From contig CAWBNK010000020.1 in NCBI GenBank assembly GCA_963790065.1, positions 62,001 through 126,000 on the forward strand: a stretch of 64,000 nt of DNA. The letters run 5' to 3'. The notes below the pieces were generated by a model. It saw nothing but the letters and a program-made list of their open reading frames with translations. It was not told where the DNA came from and made no database searches. A program made the position numbers and the translations under genes. This DNA comes from Palsa-504 sp963790065 (GTDB lineage Bacteria > Actinomycetota > Actinomycetes > Streptosporangiales > Streptosporangiaceae). Numbering within the stretch: position 1 is the first letter of the stretch; the number at the start of each line of letters is the position of its first letter. Shown piece after piece: positions 7,980-17,044 of this stretch.

Positions 7980-9317
7980 CTACGGGTTTGCCACGGCGTA
8001 TATCCGCCATTGCCCGGGCACGCCCTTCAATTCCTGGACGCCGTGGTCGTCGAAGGTGATTCCGGAACCGGCGACCAGGTCTTTTACCGTCTGTGATACG
8101 AGCACCTGGCCCGCTGCCGCCAGCGCGGAAACGCGCGCGCCAATCGAGACGGCGATACCCGCCACCTTGCCGTCGAGCACCTCGCATTCGCCGGCATGCA
8201 GGCCGATACGGACCTGCAGGTCGAGTTCGCGCATCGCCTCATGGATGGCCAGAGCACAGCGGATCGCGCGGGCCGGCCCGTCGAACCGGGCGAAGAACCC
8301 GTCCCCGGCCGTATCCTGCTCTACGCCGTGGAACCGGGCCAGCTGCCGCCGGACCAGCGCGTGGTGCTGGGCCAGCAGCTGCCGCCAGCGCGCGTCGCCG
8401 AGTTCGGCCGCCCTCGTGGTTGAGCCGACGATGTCGGAGAAGAAGATAGTTGCCAGCACCCGGTCTGGTTCGGGGGCCTCCCTGGCCGTCGCCTCCTGGA
8501 GGAACGGGATGATGTGCGTCAGCAGCTGCGGCGCGAAAGTACCGGTGGGAATGTGCTCTTTGCCATCCAGCTCCGCGTACACCGCGCCGGGAATGTGCTC
8601 GGCCAGGTAACGCCCGTGCTCGACCTGGACCCACGGGTCAGCGTGCTGATGCAGCACCAGCGCGGGGGCGCTGATGGCGTCCAGCACTCCACGCACGTCG
8701 ATCGCCTTGTTCATCTCATCCAGTGCCGCGCCTGATCCAGGGCTGGCGCCATACCGGAGGACGCGGGCCCGCGCCCGGACCTCCTCCTGGCCTGCCGAGG
8801 GGAAGCCGCTGCGCACGGCCGCTTCAACACCTCCGGGCGCGACGAAGTCCTCAACGTTCTCCTCGGTTCCCTGACGGTATTCCCGCTCGGTCTCCCCGAA
8901 GGGGTAGTCAGGCGCCCACAGCGTGCGGGCCATGCCCCCGTACAGCACCAGCGCGGTCACGCACTCCGGATGCGACGCGGCGAAGACCACGCTCATCGGG
9001 ACGCCTTCGGAGACGCCGAACAGCGCTGCCCGGTCTGACCTGGCCGCGTCCATCACCGCCCGGATGTCATCGCTTCGCTCCTCCAGCGTGGGCGCCCCCG
9101 CGACCCGGTCCGACATGCCGGTCCCCCGCTTGTCGAAAACGAGCACGCGCGCATGCTCAGCCAGACCGCGCAGCAAGGTAGCCAGCCCCGCCGCGTCCCA
9201 TTGCAGCTCTACGTGGGAGATGGCGCCGGGCACATAGACCACGTCGAACGGGCCCTCACCCAGCACCTGGTAGGCGACCATGACATCCCCGCTACGCGCA
9301 TAGCGAGTCTCAGGCAT
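7980..9317 (-). CDS. Alpha/beta-hydrolase fused to class III nucleotide cyclase domain
   Basis: The protein has about 445 residues. The N-terminal half is an alpha/beta-hydrolase with nucleophile elbow FGVSEG, a later acid in LHQHADPWVQ and a histidine in GKEHIPTG. The C-terminal half is a class III adenylate/guanylate cyclase homology domain: metal-binding aspartates in FFSDIVGST and TAGDGF, and the transition-state arginine region SIGARVSAL. The lysine that usually reads the purine before the GDG motif is replaced (VEQDTAGDG), as in many mycobacterial hydrolase-cyclases, so nucleotide specificity is uncertain. It may couple sensing of an ester or lipid to cyclic nucleotide output. ATG 9317 fits the family start (MPETRYARSGD); ATG 9329 is possible. 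Confidence 0.88.
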   Translation of the reverse strand: MPETRYARSGDVMVAYQVLGEGPFDVVYVPGAISHVELQWDAAGLATLLRGLAEHARVLVFDKRGTGMSDRVAGAPTLEERSDDIRAVMDAARSDRAALFGVSEGVPMSVVFAASHPECVTALVLYGGMARTLWAPDYPFGETEREYRQGTEENVEDFVAPGGVEAAVRSGFPSAGQEEVRARARVLRYGASPGSGAALDEMNKAIDVRGVLDAISAPALVLHQHADPWVQVEHGRYLAEHIPGAVYAELDGKEHIPTGTFAPQLLTHIIPFLQEATAREAPEPDRVLATIFFSDIVGSTTRAAELGDARWRQLLAQHHALVRRQLARFHGVEQDTAGDGFFARFDGPARAIRCALAIHEAMRELDLQVRIGLHAGECEVLDGKVAGIAVSIGARVSALAAAGQVLVSQTVKDLVAGSGITFDDHGVQELKGVPGQWRIYAVANP

Positions 9318-9694
9318 GTCCACGCCCATGAGTCTGCATCACTCACCAGGGGCGGGCAAGAACACGGATGCGGGCCACAGGCAATGCTTCCGAATATCAT
9401 TTCCAGGCATGACTCGCCACGCCTTCCTGGCAGGGCAACCCGGCAATGGTCCCGTTGGCACCTCGAGGCAATCATGACCTTCCCGTAACGCCCTGTATCA
9501 GGACACCTGGCGGGGCCCCGTACGTGTGAGTAGCTCTGGCCAGGTGAGCCTCACCGCGTCGATCGCGGGCCTGCGCGCGTACGCGGAGGTGGACCTGGTG
9601 CTGGACCGCCAGTCAGGACCGCCGCACACCGGCTAGCCGGCGCGGAGGTGGTCGATGAGTTCGAGGCATGCCTCGAGAGCACGGACATCTTCGG
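9318..9694. other. Intergenic region with short frame remnants, no supported gene
   Basis: This gap lies between the M20 peptidase end and the hydrolase-cyclase start. A 36-codon plus-strand frame starts at GTG 9525, and a minus-strand frame across the peptidase stop reads LLTEDVRALEACLELIDHL to a TAG near 9632. Both look protein-like but have no start context or known match. They may be decayed gene ends. Confidence 0.3.
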
Positions 9695-11077
9695 TCAGTA
9701 GCCGGAGTGGTCGCCGAGGTCCCAGAACAGTCCTGCCATCAGGCGCAGTGCCTCGCGGGCCAGCGGGGCGAGCAGGTGCTCATCGGGTGCGTGCTGGGCG
9801 CAGGCCGGGTAGGAGTGCGGGATCCAGATGGTCGGCAGGCCGAGTCCGTCGGTGAAGACATTGTTGGGCAGGCCGCCGCCGAGATTGGGCAGCAGGTCAG
9901 GCCGGGTGCCCTCGGTGCGTTCCAGCGAGGCCAGCACGAACCGGACCCAGGGGTGCTCAGGGTCGGTGCGCGAGGTGTTCATGAGATGCCCGGGCTCGAC
10001 GCTGACCAGGCTGAAGCCGTTTTCGTCGAGGTGAGCGCGTATCGCCGGGATCATGCCCGCGACGTCCGTTCCCGGCACGAACCGGAGCTGGCAGTGCGCG
10101 TGCGCCGAGCCGGGGATGGCGTTAACCGGGGTGTCCGGGTTCCCCGCCGCTAGCGACAGCACCTCCAGCGTGTTCCCCGCGATGACCCGCTCGGCCGGGG
10201 TAAGAGCGGGATCGCCCCAGTCCTGGTCGATATCGGGATCATCGGCGCTCCCGCCGACCGTGATGGTGCTCAGCGCATCCCGGACCGCTTCCGGGATCGG
10301 TGGCGTGCGCAGGCCTGGTACCAGGATCTGGCCCCGGCCGCCCACCAGGCAAGCCACCGCGCTGGCCAGCACCGTGGCCGGGTTCCGCAGCAGGCCACCC
10401 CAGTTGCCCGAGTGGTAGGCGCGCTCGCGCAGGACCACCCGCAGCGTGAAACCGGCTGAGCCGCGCGCGCCGAGGAAGACCGTCGGCCGGGTGGCCGTGA
10501 CTCTCGGCCCGTCTGAAGCGATCAGCAGGTCAGCGGCTAGGTCATCGCGATGGCGTGCGCAGAACTCGGCCAGCCCGGGCGAGCCGGACTCCTCGCTGGT
10601 CTCGATGAGGATCTTCAAGTTGAAGCCGAGCCGGCCATCACGGGCACGCAGGACCTGCTCAAGCGCGGCCAGGTTGATGGTGTGCTGACCCTTGTTGTCC
10701 GCGGTGCCCCGGCCATACCAGCGATCTTGCTCGACCGTTACCCGCCATGGGTCCAGCCCGGACCGCCAGCGTTCCGGCTCCGCCAGCACCACGTCGGCGT
10801 GCCCATAGGTCAGCACGGTCAGCAGCCCGGCATCCTCATCCCGCCGTGCGATCAGCAATGGGCCGCCGCCGGACACGGGATTGGCCTCGATCTGGGCCGT
10901 GGCGCCCAGCCGGTGCGCCGCCGGGACCATTTCCTGCTCCAGGTAAGCCAGCAGGTCCGGACGACGGCCGGTGATCCCGCTCTCCGTCTGGAATGCGACC
11001 CTCCGGGTTAGGTCTCTCAGGAAGACGCCAGAATCGAAGTACTCGCTCGCATACCCGACAGCACGAGACCGGCTCAT
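9695..11077 (-). CDS. M20-family metallopeptidase (amidohydrolase/dipeptidase)
   Basis: This 461-residue binuclear zinc peptidase has the first His-x-Asp ligand in LTYGHADVV, the bridging aspartate in RGTADNKGQHTIN, the general-base glutamates in ETSEESGSPG, and a final histidine ligand region in HSYPACAQHAPDEH. The dimerisation (lid) domain lies between, roughly residues 190-310. Start ATG 11077 was chosen because homology begins with the helix after it (FLRDLTRRVAFQT); the open frame upstream is basic and low quality. It is probably cytoplasmic, as no signal peptide is seen. It would cleave small peptides or acylated amino acids. Confidence 0.85.
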   Translation of the reverse strand: MSRSRAVGYASEYFDSGVFLRDLTRRVAFQTESGITGRRPDLLAYLEQEMVPAAHRLGATAQIEANPVSGGGPLLIARRDEDAGLLTVLTYGHADVVLAEPERWRSGLDPWRVTVEQDRWYGRGTADNKGQHTINLAALEQVLRARDGRLGFNLKILIETSEESGSPGLAEFCARHRDDLAADLLIASDGPRVTATRPTVFLGARGSAGFTLRVVLRERAYHSGNWGGLLRNPATVLASAVACLVGGRGQILVPGLRTPPIPEAVRDALSTITVGGSADDPDIDQDWGDPALTPAERVIAGNTLEVLSLAAGNPDTPVNAIPGSAHAHCQLRFVPGTDVAGMIPAIRAHLDENGFSLVSVEPGHLMNTSRTDPEHPWVRFVLASLERTEGTRPDLLPNLGGGLPNNVFTDGLGLPTIWIPHSYPACAQHAPDEHLLAPLAREALRLMAGLFWDLGDHSGY

Positions 11078-11213
11078 CAGCCCAGCCCACCACCCCGAGC
11101 CAGCCAGTGACAAGACGAAGCCAGACCCGCCTTGGAGCCATTGGCCGGAGCCGAACCTAGCTGTCCGTGCGCGAGCCAAATCCCTGACCACGCACACGCT
11201 CCGCGACCAGACA

Positions 11214-11241
11214 CCTTCGTCTGCCGAAGGGCGTTTTCTTT
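11214..11241 (+). terminator. Hairpin followed by T-rich tract
   Basis: CCTTCG and CGAAGG form a 6-bp stem around the loop TCTGC, followed by GCGTTTTCTTT. This is the shape of an intrinsic terminator for plus-strand transcription. No plus-strand gene lies directly upstream, so its role is unclear. Confidence 0.3.
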
Positions 11242-11270
11242 GTGTATGCGAATGCGACCTCTGCATCGAT

Positions 11271-11603
11271 TTACGTGAGCAGATCCCCTGGCTTGGGCAG
11301 GTCAGCGATGGCTGGCGACGAGCCCTTCGGCGCCGCCTTAGACAACACGACCGCACCGATGAATACGCGGTTACCGATCAGCTCAACGGTTCTGGTCTCG
11401 TCTGCCGATTTCAGGAATGAACGCAGCGCATCGGTCGTGAGGGGGTTCACCGCCGTCTGCGCAACTTTGCAGCGGCGCACCCTGGCCACCTCCCTGATCA
11501 CGCCTAGACCCAGGCTGGATGCCGCGCGTAGTTCGCTGGCCGGGCTGAGGATGTCATTTCCGAAGGTCAGGGAATCGTTCCGCAAAGGGCCGGTCAGGAT
11601 CAT
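11271..11603 (-). CDS. Hypothetical protein, 110 residues
   Basis: The composition is balanced and unlike a shadow frame, for example IREVARVRRCKVAQTAVNPL and RTVELIGNRVFIGAVVL. It has no signal peptide, membrane helix or motif that I recognise. It stands alone in the 635-base gap between the M20 peptidase and the DDAH-like gene, and its ribosome site is weak (CCGAGA before ATG). It could be a real small gene or a fragment. Confidence 0.4.
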   Translation of the reverse strand: MILTGPLRNDSLTFGNDILSPASELRAASSLGLGVIREVARVRRCKVAQTAVNPLTTDALRSFLKSADETRTVELIGNRVFIGAVVLSKAAPKGSSPAIADLPKPGDLLT

Positions 11604-11712
11604 TCTCGGCGAGTGCGGCCAGCGCTGCCGGGTGGCAGGATGAGACCCGGCGCCTGCGCCGGATGGCTGGTTGGTGTGTCTGGATCCTGGCCGGGGTTAG
11701 GGAGTTATATCG

Positions 11713-12477
11713 GTGAACGGAACGGTCTTGGTCCGCGAACCTGGCAGCAGGCTGGCCGAGGGCATCGTCACCCACATCAGCCGGACTCCGGTGGATGTGG
11801 CCCTGGCCCGGGCTCAGCACGCTGCGTACGCCGAGGCGATGGCGGCCAGTGGCTGGATCCTGCGGCAGGCGCCGCCGGCTGAGGATTGCCCGGATTCGGT
11901 CTTCATCGAAGATGTCGTGGTGGTCTGCGAGGATCTGGCGGTGCTGGCCCGCCCGGGCGCGCCGGCCCGCCGGGCCGAGGTGCCCGGCGTCGCCGGGGTC
12001 ATCGGGTCGCTGGGCCTGCGCACCGCCCGGATCCGCGAGCCGGGGACTCTGGACGGCGGTGACGTGCTGCAGGCCGGCCACACCGTGTACGTGGGGCGCG
12101 GCGGCCGGACCAACGGCGCGGGCATCCGCCAGCTGCGCGCGCTGCTGGCTCCGCTGGGCCGTACCGTGATCGCCGTCCCGCTGGGGAACGTGCTGCACCT
12201 GAAGTCCGCGGTGACCGCGCTGCCCGACGGCACGTTCCTGCTGCTACCCGACCTGGTGCCAGCCGGGCTGTTCCCCGCGGTCCGCCCCGTGGCCGAAGAA
12301 GGCGGCTGCCATGTCGTCCCGCTGGGCGGGGACCAGGTGCTGATCGCCGCGTCCGCCCCCCGTACCGCTGAGCTCCTGGACGACCTGGGCTTCGCCCCGG
12401 TCGTGGTGGACATCAGCGAGTTCGAGAAACTCGAAGGCTGCGTCACCTGCCTGAGCGTGCTGCTGCCCGGACGGTAA
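11713..12477 (+). CDS. Dimethylarginine dimethylaminohydrolase-like amidinotransferase-fold hydrolase
   Basis: DDAH hydrolyses methylated arginine to citrulline. This 254-residue protein has the five-bladed propeller pattern: substrate acid in CPDSVFIEDVVVV, GTLDGGDVL, the catalytic histidine in LGNVLHLKSAV, and the nucleophilic cysteine near the end in KLEGCVTCLSV. The length matches bacterial DDAH. The start is GTG with GGGAG about eight bases upstream. Relatives such as arginine deiminase are longer, so DDAH is the better name, but the guanidino substrate is unproven. Confidence 0.85.
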   Translation: MNGTVLVREPGSRLAEGIVTHISRTPVDVALARAQHAAYAEAMAASGWILRQAPPAEDCPDSVFIEDVVVVCEDLAVLARPGAPARRAEVPGVAGVIGSLGLRTARIREPGTLDGGDVLQAGHTVYVGRGGRTNGAGIRQLRALLAPLGRTVIAVPLGNVLHLKSAVTALPDGTFLLLPDLVPAGLFPAVRPVAEEGGCHVVPLGGDQVLIAASAPRTAELLDDLGFAPVVVDISEFEKLEGCVTCLSVLLPGR

Positions 12478-12490
12478 CACCAACCGTCCG
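12468..12490 (+). terminator. Hairpin across the stop codon of the DDAH-like gene
   Basis: CGGACGGT and ACCGTCCG form a perfect 8-bp stem with a 7-base loop, and the TAA stop lies at the loop edge. There is no T tract. It probably ends or stabilises the transcript. Confidence 0.45.
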
Positions 12491-12787
12491 CGTGGCCAGC
12501 AGACCAGCCCGACCGAGCAGGCACCAGCTATCCACCAGCTCAACCCTGGATCGCCAAGCGACTCGAGCCCGGAAACGCCCGGCATGTAGGTCCTTTCCTT
12601 GCGCGGCGATTGGACTCACGTAGGGTCGGGGCCTGTGGATCGCGTTGTGCCGATGGCCGCGACCAGCGACCGTCACGGAGAGGTACAGAACGGCCTGACC
12701 TGAGCGTTGCGGCTGGTAAGCGCCGAGCTGCTGCAAGGGTATGGACCGGCGGCTGCGTTACCTTGCCTGGGCCGTTATGTGCGCTGT
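12491..12787. other. Convergent intergenic region, nothing recognised
   Basis: This stretch lies between the DDAH-like gene and the convergent SulP gene. I see no gene, RNA or repeat in it beyond the hairpin at its left edge. Confidence 0.5.
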
Positions 12788-14497
12788 TCACTCGCCAGTA
12801 AGCCCTTCTGCGGCGTGGAAGGCCTCGAGTGCCTCGCCGGGGGTGTCGTAGTAGGCGCCGGGGCCGAGGGCGGCGCTGATGCCGTAGCGGTCGAGCTGCT
12901 CGCGCACCGGGCCGAGGACGCTGCTGACGGCGGGGCGGATGTGTCGTTTGCGGAGGTGTTCGATGGCGCGGGTGAGGGCCGCTGCCGCGGTGAAGTCGAC
13001 GTCGCCGATGGCCGCGGCGTCGAGAACCATCCACCGCAGCGGGCTTCCCTGCGCGGCCAGGGCCGCGACGTCGTCGATGAGGCGGGAGGCGTTGGCGTAG
13101 TACAGGCTGGCGCCGAACCGGTAGACCACCAGTCCTTCCTCGGTCCGCGCGCCGGGCAGGACCGGGGCAGACTGCCAGTGCCCGGTCGGTGACTTCACCA
13201 GCACGCTGCTGTACGGGTGGTAGTTGTGGCGCAGGTGGTCGATGATCGAGGCGACGACGGCCAGCACGATGCCTTCCTCGACCCCCAGCATCACGACCGC
13301 GGCAGTAGTGAGCAGGGCGATGGCAAACTCCACGCGACGACAGGCCAGGATGCGCCGCATCCCCACGATGTCGATGAGCCCGGCAGCGATGAGGAAGACG
13401 ATCGCCGCCAGGGCGGCGATGGGCAGGCTGGCCAGCGGCCCGGTGAGCAGGAGCAGGACGATGAGCACCACGGCGCTGGTGGTGAGCTGGACCAGCTGGC
13501 TGCGCCCGCCCGCGCTGTCAGCGACCTGGGTCTGGGTCGGGCTGCCGTTGACGACAAAACTGCCAGAGAGCGCGGCGGCCACGTTGGCGGCGCCCAGGCC
13601 GACCAGGTCGGTGTCCGCGCTGAATGCCTCCTCGTACTTCCCGGCGTACGCGCGTGAGGTCGCCGCGCTCTGCGCCAGGATGACCACGAACAGCGACACT
13701 GCGGTTCCGAGCAGCGCGGCGGCGTCATGCCGGCCGAGCGCGGGCAGCCCCAGGTGCGGCAGCCCGCGCGGGACGGGGCCGAGCACGGCTACGCCGCGCC
13801 CGACCAGGCCGGCCGCGCGGCTCACGATGATCGCGGCGATCACCGCGATCAGCAGGCCCGGGATCCTGCGGCCGATCACCCGGGCCGCCAGCACGACCAC
13901 GATGACCCCGGCTGCTACCGCCACATCTGCCACTTGCACTTGCGGGAGCGCCCGCGCGACGTCCAGGAGCCTGGCCGGGGTGCTCTTGCCCGTGGCAGTG
14001 ACCCCCAGCATGTCGGGGAGCTGCCCGACAGCCACCTGGATACCGACGCCGGTAAGGAACCCGATCAGGACGGTCCGGGACAGGAAATTCGCCAGGAACC
14101 CGAGCCGGGCCAGGCGGGCCAGCAGCAGCAGCCCGCCCGCGAGCAGGGCCGCGAGCCCGGCTAGCCGGACGTATTGCGGCGAGCCGACAGCCGCGAACCC
14201 GGCCAGGGCCGCGGCGAGGATGGCCGCGGTGGCCGAATCCGCGCCGACGACGAGATGGCGCGATGAACCGAAGACGGCGAAGACGGCCATCGGGATCAGC
14301 AGCGTGTACAGGCCGGTCACCACCGGCATCCCGGCAATCTTCGCGTACCCCAGAGACACCGGGATGCTCACGGCGGCCAGCGTGATACCGGCCAGCACGT
14401 CCGCCGCTATCTGAGACCGGCGCACGGGCAGCAGCCCACCCATCACCGGCACCGCCTGCAGCCGTGCTCGCAGGGAGCGCCCACGCGAATCCGGCAC
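12788..14497 (-). CDS. SulP-family anion transporter with C-terminal STAS domain
   Basis: This is an inner-membrane SLC26/SulP transporter of about 569 residues. The transmembrane part has the signature AGITLAAVSIPVSLGYAKIAGMP split over TM1-TM2, the SSRHLVVGADSATA segment, and ATSRAYAGKYEEAFSADTDLVGLGAANV. The cytoplasmic STAS domain starts near residue 430 (GLVVYRFGASLYYANAS) and includes WMVLDAAAIGDVDFTAAAAL. It would carry sulfate, bicarbonate or dicarboxylate with H+ or Na+. GTG 14497 has a GGAGG five bases upstream; GTG 14503 overlaps that site. No carbonic anhydrase or sulfate genes lie nearby to set the substrate. Confidence 0.9.
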   Translation of the reverse strand: MPDSRGRSLRARLQAVPVMGGLLPVRRSQIAADVLAGITLAAVSIPVSLGYAKIAGMPVVTGLYTLLIPMAVFAVFGSSRHLVVGADSATAAILAAALAGFAAVGSPQYVRLAGLAALLAGGLLLLARLARLGFLANFLSRTVLIGFLTGVGIQVAVGQLPDMLGVTATGKSTPARLLDVARALPQVQVADVAVAAGVIVVVLAARVIGRRIPGLLIAVIAAIIVSRAAGLVGRGVAVLGPVPRGLPHLGLPALGRHDAAALLGTAVSLFVVILAQSAATSRAYAGKYEEAFSADTDLVGLGAANVAAALSGSFVVNGSPTQTQVADSAGGRSQLVQLTTSAVVLIVLLLLTGPLASLPIAALAAIVFLIAAGLIDIVGMRRILACRRVEFAIALLTTAAVVMLGVEEGIVLAVVASIIDHLRHNYHPYSSVLVKSPTGHWQSAPVLPGARTEEGLVVYRFGASLYYANASRLIDDVAALAAQGSPLRWMVLDAAAIGDVDFTAAAALTRAIEHLRKRHIRPAVSSVLGPVREQLDRYGISAALGPGAYYDTPGEALEAFHAAEGLTGE

Positions 14498-14651
14498 CGT
14501 CACCTCCGCCCGTCTCCTCGGCGGTTCCGCACTCCGTAATCATCTCGCTGCCAGCAACCTATGCTCCGGTTTGGAACCCCGCAGGTTACCGGTCGTGGTC
14601 TAGCGGCGCCGCGATCGTAATCCGGGTGCGCGGGGTACGGGGCCCGGGCAG

Positions 14652-15287
14652 CTATGCCGCGACAGGGTGCGGGGCAGCCAGCTTAAGGAACGCCGCGGCC
14701 TGGCCGAATGTCTCCCCGATGGTGTGACCGGCCAGCTGGGCCTGATATGCGCGGTACCGTGTCATCTCCCACGCCTGCCCGCGCGGCGGCAGCGATCCGA
14801 GGTCCGGCTCGGGTACCGGTCTCCACGTCCAGGCCGCGACACCGCGGTCGGCGCCGGGCTGATTTTGCTCCGGCTGGATGAAATCGGCGGGGTCGAGGTG
14901 ATATCCCATCTGGTTGCGCACGAACCGCAGGCCCGCGAACGTTCCCTCGATCGCCCGCCGCCGGGCCGGGGCCTGGGATTTCATGGCGCTTTTGTAGGCA
15001 TGGCGGTGATATCGCACCAAGGTGGCGTCGACGATGGTGACCGACCATACTGCCTCGCTGATCACCGCGAACCCCTGCTCATGGTCCAGTACCTGATCCG
15101 CGGCTAGCCGCTCTATGGCCTCGCGCATCGCGGTGATGGACCACTCCAGCGCACTGGCCTCGGCCTGCGGGTCCCCGGTATGCTCGCGGTTCCACGCGAC
15201 CCGGCAGCGGGGACGGCAGAACCGGGCATGCTCACGGCGCGGCGTGAACACGGTGCCGCACTGCTCACAGGTCCGGGTATCGGCCAC
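14652..15287 (-). CDS. Conserved hypothetical protein with N-terminal zinc ribbon
   Basis: The 211-residue protein opens with RTCEQCGTVFTPRREHARFC and then CRVAWN, four cysteines in a CxxC and CxxxC arrangement that should bind one zinc. The remaining 170 residues are helical, with a conserved-looking centre (GTFAGLRFVRNQMGYHLDP, TWRPVPEPD). Several actinobacterial proteins share this design, but none has a function that I can name. The position downstream on the same strand as the phosphate genes is probably accidental. Start GTG 15287 has no clear ribosome site. Confidence 0.6.
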   Translation of the reverse strand: MADTRTCEQCGTVFTPRREHARFCRPRCRVAWNREHTGDPQAEASALEWSITAMREAIERLAADQVLDHEQGFAVISEAVWSVTIVDATLVRYHRHAYKSAMKSQAPARRRAIEGTFAGLRFVRNQMGYHLDPADFIQPEQNQPGADRGVAAWTWRPVPEPDLGSLPPRGQAWEMTRYRAYQAQLAGHTIGETFGQAAAFLKLAAPHPVAA

Positions 15288-15393
15288 CCGGCTATGTTAC
15301 GCACACCACGCCGCAAGCGTGCGAATGCCGGGTAGCGGCATATGCAGGCACCTGCCTAAGAGCGGGCACCAGGAACATGCCGGTGAGCACCGG

Positions 15394-16845
15394 TCATGTC
15401 CTCACGGGGACGATGTCTGGTCGGCCACGCGCAACGGCTGAGGGGCCGCGGCCGGGACGCTGGCGGGCATGTCTTCCAGGCTGCGGCGGGCCTGCGGGCA
15501 AGACGAAGGTGAGCGCCATCCCTAGCACGGCAACCCCGGCGGTGAGCAGCAGCGTGCCGCGCAGGCCGAAGGACGACGACAGCACCGGGAACAAGAACAC
15601 CCCGATGAACGCGCCGAGCTTGCCGATCCCGGCCGAGATCCCGTGCCCGGTCGCGCGCATGGCCACCGGGTACAGCTCGCTGGGCATCACGAAGGTAGTC
15701 ATGTTCGGCCCGAACTCGGTGAAGAAGTAACTCACCCCGTACACCAGCAGGAACGGCGCCACGGTGGTGGTCATGCCCGGCACCGCCGCGATGATCAGGA
15801 AACACAGCGCCATGACCGCGAACCCGGTCCATTGCAGCCGCCGGTGCCCGATCCGGTCCAGAGAGGCGATCGCCAGTATGTAGCCGGGTACCGCCGCGAC
15901 CGCGAAGATGGCCAGCTGCAGGGCGATCTTGGTCATGGTCGAGGCGTGCGGGGAGATCAGGCCGAGGATCTGCGGGGTGGAGATCGTGTTCCCGTAGTAG
16001 GCGTAGTCCAGCAGGAACCACGTGCCCGCCGTCCCGGCCAGCATGATCAGCCACCGGCGGTCCGTCAGGAAGTCCCGCAGCCCCAGCTCCTGACGCGGCC
16101 CGGCGGTACCGTCGCCACCGACCCGGCCGCCGGTGAAGGCGGAGATCTGGCTCGCCGCCTGCTCCGCCCGTCCTTGCACCTGCACCTGGTAGCGCGGTGA
16201 TTCGGGCATCAGCAGACGCAGGTACAGCACCGCAGCGGCGGGCACCGCGCCCAGGCCGAGCAGCACCCGCCACGTCACAGTGTCGCTGGCCCCTCCGCCG
16301 AGCAGCGCCAGCGCGACCAGCGGCCCCACGATCAGCCCGAGCGCCTGGGCGCCGAACACCATGCCGACCAGCTTGCCGCGGTCCTTGCGGTTGGCGTACT
16401 CGCTCATCATCACCGCGCTGACCGGGTAGTCACCGCCCACCCCGAAGCCGAGCACGAAGCGGAACACGATCAGCATCCAGTAAGACGGTGACAGCGCCGA
16501 CCCCACCGCGCCCACGATCATGATCGCGGCGACCATCCAGTACGCGCGCTTGCGCCCGGCCACATCCGCGAACCGGCCGAACACCAGCGCGCCCAGGAAC
16601 GCCGCCGCCAGCATCACGCTGTTCAGCAGGGCGAGCTTGCCCGAGCTCAGGTGCCACTGCTTGGTGATCAGCGTGGACGCGATCCCGATGACGAACAGGT
16701 CGTAGGCGTCGGTGAAGAACCCCATCCCCGACACCAGCACCGCCCGCAGGTGAAACCGGCTCAGCGACGCCTCATCCAGCGCCGCGATCAAGTCCCCGGA
16801 CCGCGTCTCGGTCATCGCGCCCCAACCCTGCAGGCGGCCTGCCAT
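15394..16845 (-). CDS. PHS-type MFS transporter, probable phosphate:H+ symporter
   Basis: This 12-helix major-facilitator protein has about 483 residues. TM1 carries GMGFFTDAYDLFVIGIAS, and TM4-5 carry FGVGGDYPVSAVMMSEYANR. Both are the hallmarks of the phosphate:H+ symporter family typified by Pho84, and the acidic residues in those motifs are kept. The PhoU-like gene lies 199 bases upstream on the same strand, which supports phosphate as substrate. The C-terminus is basic and disordered. Two starts are possible: ATG 16845 (AGAGG close by) and ATG 16815, which begins MTETRSGD. Other organic-ion MFS proteins share the fold, but the GFFTDAYD motif is specific. Confidence 0.82.
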   Translation of the reverse strand: MAGRLQGWGAMTETRSGDLIAALDEASLSRFHLRAVLVSGMGFFTDAYDLFVIGIASTLITKQWHLSSGKLALLNSVMLAAAFLGALVFGRFADVAGRKRAYWMVAAIMIVGAVGSALSPSYWMLIVFRFVLGFGVGGDYPVSAVMMSEYANRKDRGKLVGMVFGAQALGLIVGPLVALALLGGGASDTVTWRVLLGLGAVPAAAVLYLRLLMPESPRYQVQVQGRAEQAASQISAFTGGRVGGDGTAGPRQELGLRDFLTDRRWLIMLAGTAGTWFLLDYAYYGNTISTPQILGLISPHASTMTKIALQLAIFAVAAVPGYILAIASLDRIGHRRLQWTGFAVMALCFLIIAAVPGMTTTVAPFLLVYGVSYFFTEFGPNMTTFVMPSELYPVAMRATGHGISAGIGKLGAFIGVFLFPVLSSSFGLRGTLLLTAGVAVLGMALTFVLPAGPPQPGRHARQRPGRGPSAVARGRPDIVPVRT

Positions 16846-17044
16846 GACCTCTGACCTGCCGCGATCCGTCTCCAGCCGCGACACAAAGCTAACCGGCGCG
16901 GGTGACACCCCCCCGAACCACACATGAACGCCAGATGAACACATGGCAACCGCCGACTGAATTAGCAGCCGCCTGCCCCGTCGCGCCGTCCAGAACAGCT
17001 CTCCTGACCTGGCCCGCGCCCGAATCCGGGTGGCAACCAGCCTG

